Shown here piece by piece: positions 15,001 to 24,000 of a stretch of 48,836 nt of DNA. The notes below the pieces were generated by a model. It was not told the DNA's origin, made no database searches, and saw only the letters and a program-made list of their open reading frames with translations. The translations under genes and the position numbers were made by a program. Source of the stretch: Treponema sp. (GTDB taxonomy: Bacteria > Spirochaetota > Spirochaetia > Treponematales > Treponemataceae). Each line of letters opens with the position of its first letter. Position 1 is the first letter of the stretch. Location: the NCBI GenBank assembly GCA_016290335.1, contig JAEETM010000021.1, positions 1 through 48,836 of the forward strand, read 5' to 3'.

Positions 15001-18000
15001 TGTAATCTTATATACACCAGAATCAGGAGAATCAGATTCTGTTTCATTTACTATGTTGATTGTTGCATTTACATATTCTTCATTTGTATAACCAGCTTCT
15101 GCATTTCCACCCTCACCTGTTGCACGGTCTGTAAGAACTACGGAACTGATTACTGATTCATTACCGTCATATTTGAACATAGCGATTTCAGTACCAGCCG
15201 CAACACCATCGCCAATTGTAAAGTTGGAAGTAGTTGCAGAAGGATTTGTTACATAGTCGCTGATTCTCAGGCTCAGTGTATTTCCTGCCGAAGTCTGATT
15301 AAGAACAATGTTCGTAATTTTTACTACATCGCCGGTGGCTGATGTTTTAACTTCGCTTCCATCTGCGATAGTAAGTTTTTTATTTGTGGAATCTATTGAA
15401 GTATCAGAAACAAGCTGTTCAGTACCATTTTCCAGTATCTTATAAAGTTTTGAACCGGAATCATCAGTATTTGGATTCAAACTTATTGTAGAACCAGTAA
15501 AGTCGAATACCTTTGCACCTGTATTTGTTTCTGTAAGCTTGATGTAAAGATCTGTTTTTGGTGTTGATTCTGTTGTCCAGTATTCAACAGCAGATCCGCT
15601 ATTGTTACTGAGAGTAATACCTCTGTTAATATTATTAACTTTTACAAAATTGATGTCAGGACCATCTTCATCATAAATCCACTTATTGCTTACTGCGAGT
15701 CCCTGCTCTGCATCCGTCAATGGATACTTTTCTGATTCTTCTACAGCTGTGTAAAGCTTTACTGTAAACTCTTCATTTCCAAGCATTGTTAAAACATTAG
15801 ACTCAGAAGATGACAATGTATATGTATTTACTGGAGTTGAGAACTCTTTTGTGAAAGAAGGATTTGTGTTGTTTCCAATATAGAACTCAGCTTTAGTAAT
15901 CATAACATCATCATTATTGCTGTACTTGTTTGTTGTAAACTGAATTGTAGAGTTCTCGTTTACAAAGTTGATGTTATTGAGCATTCTTACTTCAGCATTA
16001 TAACTTCTGGCTGAAATTGCCGGTATAGGGTTTTCAACAAACTCTACAACAATCGGTGTCTGACAGATTAAACCAGCTCTGTTTACAGCGTAGAAATACT
16101 GTAATTTATTCTGATGATTTTCCCACTTAGCAGCGGTATCTGCTTTACTATAAGTATATTCATATTCACCATCATCATTACGTGTAAGTGTTTTTATAAG
16201 CTTATTGCTGTCAAGAGCACCAACATCAGCAGTAGAATAGAAGTCTTCAAAGCTTTCAAGAGGAGATGCACTTATAATCCAGCCAAGGAGTCTTGTATCA
16301 TCATCAACCAAAGAACCATTTGCCGTATATTTTTTTTGGCCCACGCTCAATGCAAACTTCATGCTTGTTACAGAACGAGGAGCCTTTACCTTTATTCTCT
16401 TACCGCCGGTAGCATCGTTTACGGTTCCGGCAATATAGTTTCCGGTTCCACAAGAAGTTCCGCCAGTTCCATTAACTTCTCCACCACAATCTATTACACT
16501 TACCGCAATATTTGAAAGTGTTGGCGCACTCTGTTTTACCCAAGTTCCTGTTCCGTGATATGCAAGAGTATCTGAATCAGGCATTACATTATCTACATAA
16601 TCTATAAGGCCATTAACCTTTATTGTTGAATCACTTAATGGATTTACAGCAAGCAGAGGATAGAATACAGACAGAGTATTTAATACTCCACTACCTGAAT
16701 ATGTATCAGTTCCATCATACTTAATTCCAGACTGTGTATCTGTCATGTTCAATGTAAGTCTTGAATTAACGCTGTAATAGTTTATTGTTGTATCTGTATC
16801 AGAATCTTCTACAGTATTTATCTTTTCTGAATCTGCACCAACTGTAATTGTAGGAGGAGTATTATCGTACATCCACAAAGAAAGCTCATTTTCTGAATCA
16901 ACTGCATTCTTGAGCTGATAGATTTCGTAGTTGCCGAGCTTATCTTCTACGATGTAATAGAATGTATATGCAGTTGTTACATCATAGCAAGGATAGTGAT
17001 GCTGCATTGCAACTGAATCGCCTGTGTTACCACTCTTAAGTGTAAGGTACTGCCAGTCTGTAAGGCGTGCTGCAGCTATAGAAGTTGAATAGAAGTCTGA
17101 TTTAGTTGGAGCTGCAGAAGCATTTGTCCAGGCAAGAAGGCGGCTCTTTAAGGTGTAACCGTTATCATCTGGTAGTGTACTGCCGCTTGTTGAGTTTGCT
17201 GCTTCCGGATAGTAACAAGTATCGTTAAAGCTTGTAAGAGAAAGAACCGGTGTGTGCTGAGTATCGTCGCCTTTGTAGTAAGTTATGTTCTTAGCAGCAT
17301 TAGCATACAAGATTGACCCCAAAGTTTTTCCACCATGGGTAACGCTGCCGTCTACCAGCCAGTGTACAGGAACTGTAAATGAAGATTCGTTGCTACATCC
17401 ATCCTTTAAGTATACTGTGTATGGATTTGCCTGCTGTGTATCTTCAAGTGGTAATTCAATAGTAATTACACCAGTACCGATTGGCTGCCAGTTCTTTGAA
17501 CCGTCAGTTGAATATGCAAAATATTCAACCGGAGATTTATCTGTAAGAGGATCAAGTTCAGGGTATCTGCTGCGTTCTGCTCGTGTTGTTCCGTGAACAT
17601 CTTTTTCTGTACCGGCAACGCCAGGAAGTTTTACGATTATTTTATATGTATCAGAAATTACTATGTGATCCTGGTCTTTATTTCCCTTAATTACATAATT
17701 CTGGGTTGTTACAGAAGCATTTACTGCTGGTGCATTTCCCCGGTAAATGTTTCCGCCATTTGGCATTGTGAATGTAATGTAAGAGTCAAAGCTATCTGGT
17801 CCCGAAATATCTTCTACTACATAGAAGGTTTTTACTGCAGACTTATTACCAGCCCTGTCTACAGAGTAAACTGTATGTGTTCCAGGAGCAACATCTGTAT
17901 ATTCAACAACTGGAGTTAAAACATCATCTATATAAAGGTCTACATTTCCATTTCTTCTGTTTGTATCAGAAACTTCAGCAGAAACGTTGATTGTATCTTT

Positions 18001-21000
18001 TGTATAGAAGTAAACAAATCCGTCAATCTTTATGTTTCCGCTTGAGCTTGTACTTGTGTGAGGATAAATTGTTGTCTTAAGTGTACCGTCTTCATTTGCA
18101 TTGCTTGCTGCAACAAATACTCCATCGCCGACCCAGGCTGGAGCTGTCTTATCGAGTCTGATTGATGAAGCAGAAGAATTTGTATCCGCACTTGTTCTGT
18201 TTGCAAGATTAGTTACGGTAAAGCTTACTGTCTTATCTCCATCACCAGAAGGAAGCTTAACGTTGTTGAGTACAATATTAAATGTTCCCTTGATTATTCT
18301 GTTTATTGTATCGTTATTTGTTCTGAGTGTAATTGTCTTTCCATCAGCAGAAACTCTAAAGCCTGCTTCTGAATCGCCTGCCTGCTTGCCGTTTACAAGA
18401 GTTGTTTCGTCAAAAGTTGCACCGTTTACAGTAATCTGATATACACCGGAATCTGTAGCAGTTACATTTACAGTTGCCTTAATATATTCATTGTCTGTAT
18501 AACCGTTTTCCGCAACACCTGCAACCTCACCACCTGTTCCTGGCTCCTGGTCTCTAAGTACTACAGAGTTAACTGTTGGTGTACTTGCATCATACTTAAA
18601 CTGACTGATTGTAACATCATTCTGAGCTTCGTTCTTAATTGTAAACAGCTCACCTTTAGAAGAAGTATTCATTACAAAGTCGCTGATTTTAAGACTTACC
18701 TTATTTTCTGCAGAAGGTGCTGCAAGGTCAAAATCTGTAACAATTACTTCACCACCGTTTGCAGAAGTCTTAACTGTACTTGCATCGGCAATTGTGAGCT
18801 TGTTGTTTTCTATATCTTTTGTAATTGGGAGTTCTACTCCACTCAATATTACTTTAGTATCTTCCGTAATATTGATTGTTGAACCGGCAAAGTCGAATAC
18901 CATAGCACCTGTATTTATATCTGTAAGGTTGATATAAAGAGAGGCTTTTGGTGTAGCTGCGGTTGTCCAGTATTCTGTAGTAGTTCCATTTGTTGTTCCT
19001 GCTTTGATTCCAGAAACAAAGATTCTGTTGATTACAGGTGCAACATTATCGTAGTTCCAGATATTGCTTGGAGCAAGATTATTTGGAGCTTCAGAATCTG
19101 TTAATGGTAACTTTTCTGATTGTTCATTAGCAGTATAAAGCTTAACTGTAAGTTCTTCTTCTCTATTGTAAATTGCCGGCAATACAGTTACTTCGGAAGC
19201 TGTTAATGTGTATTCGGTTACAGGAGCAGATGTAAAGTCTTTAACAAGTGCTGGAGTTGTTTCGTTTCCAATATAGAACTCGGCCTTAGTAATTAATACA
19301 TCATTGTTCTGACTGTCTTTGCTTGTTACAAATCTGATTGTAGAACTTTCCTTAATGTAGTTTACATTTTCGAACGGTTTAACATCTACAAAAGTCTTGC
19401 TTGAAATTGCAGGAACAGGGTTTTCTATGAACTTAACAATAATTGGTTTATGGCTGATAAGACCAGCTCTATTTATTGCGTAGAAGTACTGTGTCTTATT
19501 TTCAATATCTTCCCACTTCTGCTCTGTATCTGGTTTAGAATAGATATATTCATACTGGCCATCATCATTTCTTGTGAGTACAACAATATCACCATCTTCT
19601 CCTGTACGAGACATATCGTAGAACTCTTCAAAGTCTGCAAGAGGTTCTGTTCTTATAATCCATCCGAGTAAGTTTGTATTATCACTGGTTACACCGTCTG
19701 CAAGAACCTGGTCTACCTTAAAGCCGAACTTGAGTCCTATAACAGAACGTGGAGATTTAACAGAAATTATCTTAGTACCATCAGACTCTGAGGTTAATTC
19801 AGAAGTATAATTAGAAGTTCCGTTTGCAATTCCACTCCAATCTATAATACTTGCAGCTGTATCAGCAGGTACAGGAGCAACCTGTTTAACCCATTCATTC
19901 TGTGCATTAACTTCAAGAATATCTGTATCAGGCATTTCATTCTGAGCAAAGTCTTTAAGACCGTTAATCTTAAGTGTAAATCCATCACTAGGATTAACTG
20001 TTTCAAGTGAATAAGTAACTGCAGTAAGCTGATTAAGAACATCGTTGCCCTGGTAATGTGTAGAACCATCCCATTCAATACCAGACTGGTCATCCCTTAT
20101 ATTCAAAGCAAGTGTAGAAACATCGCTGTAGTAGTTAATATCGTCAATCATGTTAACGTTACCGGCAGCATCAGATTCAACTGTTATTCTTGGTGGTGTA
20201 TTATCGTACATCCAGAGTTCAGTATCGTTAGTGCCAGCATCATTCTTAAGCTGAGTTATCTTATAGTTACCAAGCTTATCTTCAACTATGTAGTACAACT
20301 TATAAGGAACTGCAGGTGCAGCTGTATTCTTTGTATCGTAATCTGGATAATGATGAATCATTGCTACAGAATCGCCAGGAGCCTTCAATGTTAAGTATGA
20401 CCATGGAGAGAAGCGTGTTGAATCGATTGATGCTGAATAGAAGTTTTCTTTCGCAGGTATGGTTGTACCATCTGTCCAGGCAAGAACGCGGCTCTTTAAT
20501 GTATAATTTTCTGTTTCTGTATTGCTGCTTGTTGAACTTGCAGCATTTGGATAGTAGCAGGAATCATTAAAGCCTGTAAGAGTAATAACCGGTGTTGTAT
20601 CGCCATTGTAATAAGTTATGCCCTTAGCAGCATTTACGTGTAAATCGTCGCTCAGGTCTTTTTCACCAAGAGTGATAATACCGTCAACCTTCCAGTTTAC
20701 AGGAACCAGTTCAGAACTTATGTTACCACAACCATCTTTGAGGTATACTGTATATGGAGTACATTCATCTGCATCATTATGAGGAAGATTGATTGTAATT
20801 TGTCCGTTGCTGCTGATTCGTTTCCAATCCTTAGTTCCATCAGTAGAGAATGCATAGTATTCAATTGGAGATTTATTTGTAAGAGGATCAAGTTCTGCGT
20901 ATCTGTTGAGTTTTGCACGAGCTGTTCCATGAACATCAACATCAGCTGTTGTTATACCGCCAAGTTTTACAAGTACCTTATATGCAGCTTCATTCTGCTT

Positions 21001-24000
21001 GAGTATGTAATTCTTTGTTGAATCTGTATCTGCATTGCCTCGGTAAATGTTTCCACCTGTTGGCATAGCAAAGGTAATATAACCGTCAAAGGTATCTGGT
21101 CCAGAAATATCTGCAATTACATAGAATGTTCGTACTTCAGACTTATTACCAGCCTTATCTACAGCGTATACAAGGTGTGTTCCAGGAGCAACATTCTTGA
21201 ACTCTGCTACCGGAGTCTTTTCATCATCAATATACAAATCTACGTTATTGTCTTTTCTATTTGTATCAGAAACATCAGCAGAAATATTAATTGTATCATT
21301 TGTATAGAAGTATACGCTTCCACCAATCTTGATGTTTCCACTTGCGCTTGTACTTGAGTGTGGATAAATAGTTGACTTGAGTGTACCATCAGCACCAGCA
21401 TTGCTTGCTGCAACAAATATACCGTCGCCAATCCAAGCAGGAGCAGTCTTATCGAGTCTGATTTCAGCCTGAGCTCCGTCTGTTACAGCACTAGTTCTTT
21501 CTGCAAGACTTGTTACAGTGAAGCTTACGTCCTTATCTCCATCAACAGCTGGGAGTTTTACATTACCAAGCTTGATATCGAACTGTCCCTTGAACAGTCT
21601 GTTAACTGTATTACCTGTTGTCTTAAGAGTAATTGTCTTACCATCAGCAGAAACTGTGAAGCCTTCTGTTGAATCACCAGCTTCATTACCGTTTACACGG
21701 GTTGTATTGTCGAAGCTTGCACCGTCAACTGTAATCTGGTATACACCGGAATCTGTTGCAGATACGCTTACAGTTGCTTCTATATATTCGCTGTCTGTGA
21801 AGCCAGTTTCTGCATTTCCACCAGTTCCAGGCTCCTGATCTTTAAGGACAACCTTAGTTACAGATGGAGTTTCACTATCATACTTGAATAGGTCAATTAC
21901 AACACCATTCTTAACAGTGAATGTTCTAGCTGTTGAAGACTTATTAGTTACAAGGTCGCTGATTGCAAGGCTTATGCGGTTTTCTTCCACAAGATCAACA
22001 TTTCTAATTATTACAGTGCCACCGTTTTCTTCTGTTATAATAGTCTTGTATTCATCAGTAATTGTAAGTTTATTTGCAGCAGTATCAATTTCAATTACAT
22101 CGGCAGGATGTTCTTCGTTCTTCCAGATTAATACTGAATCATCTCTGAGCTTGATTGAAGAACCTGCAAAGTCGAATACCTTAGCACCAGTATTTGTTTC
22201 TGTAAGGTTGATATAGAGTGCAGTCTGAGGTCCTTCCTCTATTGTCCAGTATTCTTCTGCAGCTTCATTTGCACCCTTGCCCAAAATACCGCTGTTAATA
22301 TTTTCAACCTTAATGTAGTTGATTACAGGAGCTGTTGAGTCGTTCTTAATGTTGCAAGTATGGAGAGTACTTGTGTTCAAAGCTGCATCTGTTACAGTTA
22401 TATTTATACGATATGTTGAATCATCAATTACATCATTAGCATCTGCAATCTGGAGTCCCTGGATTGTTACAGTACATTCACCAACAATTGTATCTTTGAA
22501 TGTGAGCTTATTATCTTTAATAGAATACTTAACTTCTTCATCATCAACCTTAACAAGAAGACTATTGCTTTCGAATGGTTTTTCATATTTAGGATATGTA
22601 GAACCAGCTTTTATACATTCTGTAGAAATTGTGATTGATTCAAGACCAGCTGTTTCATCAGATACAGGAATAGAAATAACCTGATTTTCAAGGATATTAC
22701 CAGTAATACTCTGACTGATATAACCATTTATACCGGTGATTGTAATATCGCCAATTTCTGGTTGTGTATTATCATAAGTTACAGAATTAAAGATTACTGC
22801 CTTAGAAATATTTCCAAGGTTATCCATAAGTGCATAAGTAAAGTCTACAGGACCATCTTCAGTTGGCAATGAAGATTCAGCTGGTGTGTAGCCTTCTGAT
22901 ACAAGCTTCCATCTTGGATCTTCTGGAGTAAGACTACTCTGCCAGCTTGTATCTGAACCAGGATTTACAATCCACTTGAGTTCAGAGTTAGGAGAAATAA
23001 GTCTGTTGTGTCCCTTATCCTTAATAATTCCGTCAGCAGTCTGAATAACAGCAAGCTTCTTGTAGTATTCTTCGTTAAACATTCCGCGCTTGTTAGGAAC
23101 AATACTCAAATCTGCCTGTACAAAGTTCTTGTTAGCTTCTGCATCAGGAGCTGTTGTATCTTTTACAATGAACAGAGATGCATAACCATTACCGTATTCT
23201 GAAGAACCGCTACCACCATCATAGAAGCCCTGGTTATCAACATGGTCAATTGCAGCAACATCAACCCTAATAAGACCGTCCGGCATAGCAGAAAGGTCAT
23301 ATTCAAACAAACTACCATGAGTTGCATCAACCAGCTCGTTATCCCTTAGATTTTCTCTCTCCTTAAGCTTATCATTTGCATTGTTTACAAGGTCTCGATA
23401 AGAACCTCTAATAGATGTATTATTCTGCTGTGAAGCGTATGGTATATTAGTGATTGTAGACATTTTTGCTTCGGTATCTTCAGTACCATCTGAATTGTAC
23501 AAATGAACAGCACGTATACCAACTTGGATAACATCAGACTCCATACCTTCCAAACTCTGTCCAGAGCCGGCACCAGCAAGGTCTTCTGCAAATATACGTA
23601 ATACAATTTTAGAATCCTGACCTATACGGTTTACTATATAATTATCAAAGAAGGAATCTTCTATATTACCAATATAATTATCATTAAGACCTTTTTTAAT
23701 ATCATCACCAATATACTTTGAAGACTTATTAGCCCCTTCAAGCTTCATCTTTGCATAACCACCAAGGCTGTTTATTGTACCTTCATACTCATAAACGCCC
23801 ATAAAGTCTTCAAAGTTTTCACCGCTACCAGCAGAAAGCCATGTAATACGAGGTGCAAGAGAGTCGGCCATATTACTTACAGAGAAGCTGATTTCGTTAT
23901 GGTCTGTCATTTCAAAGCCGTATTTATCTTTTACTTCCTTTGAAATGGTTATTGTTACAGAAGAGTTAGATACATAACCTTCCTTAATATATTCATCTTT

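Noticed and set aside
980..22350. CRISPR array as an explanation for the regular repeats
   Set aside because: The repeats are coding, hundreds to thousands of bases long and divergent, with no short identical repeats and unique spacers.
1624..23606. Many short open frames on both strands inside the giant gene
   Set aside because: They repeat at the unit period, have Cys/Ser- or Leu/Gln-rich translations typical of shadow frames, lack ribosome binding sites, and the minus-strand ones all sit in the same alternative phase of the giant frame.
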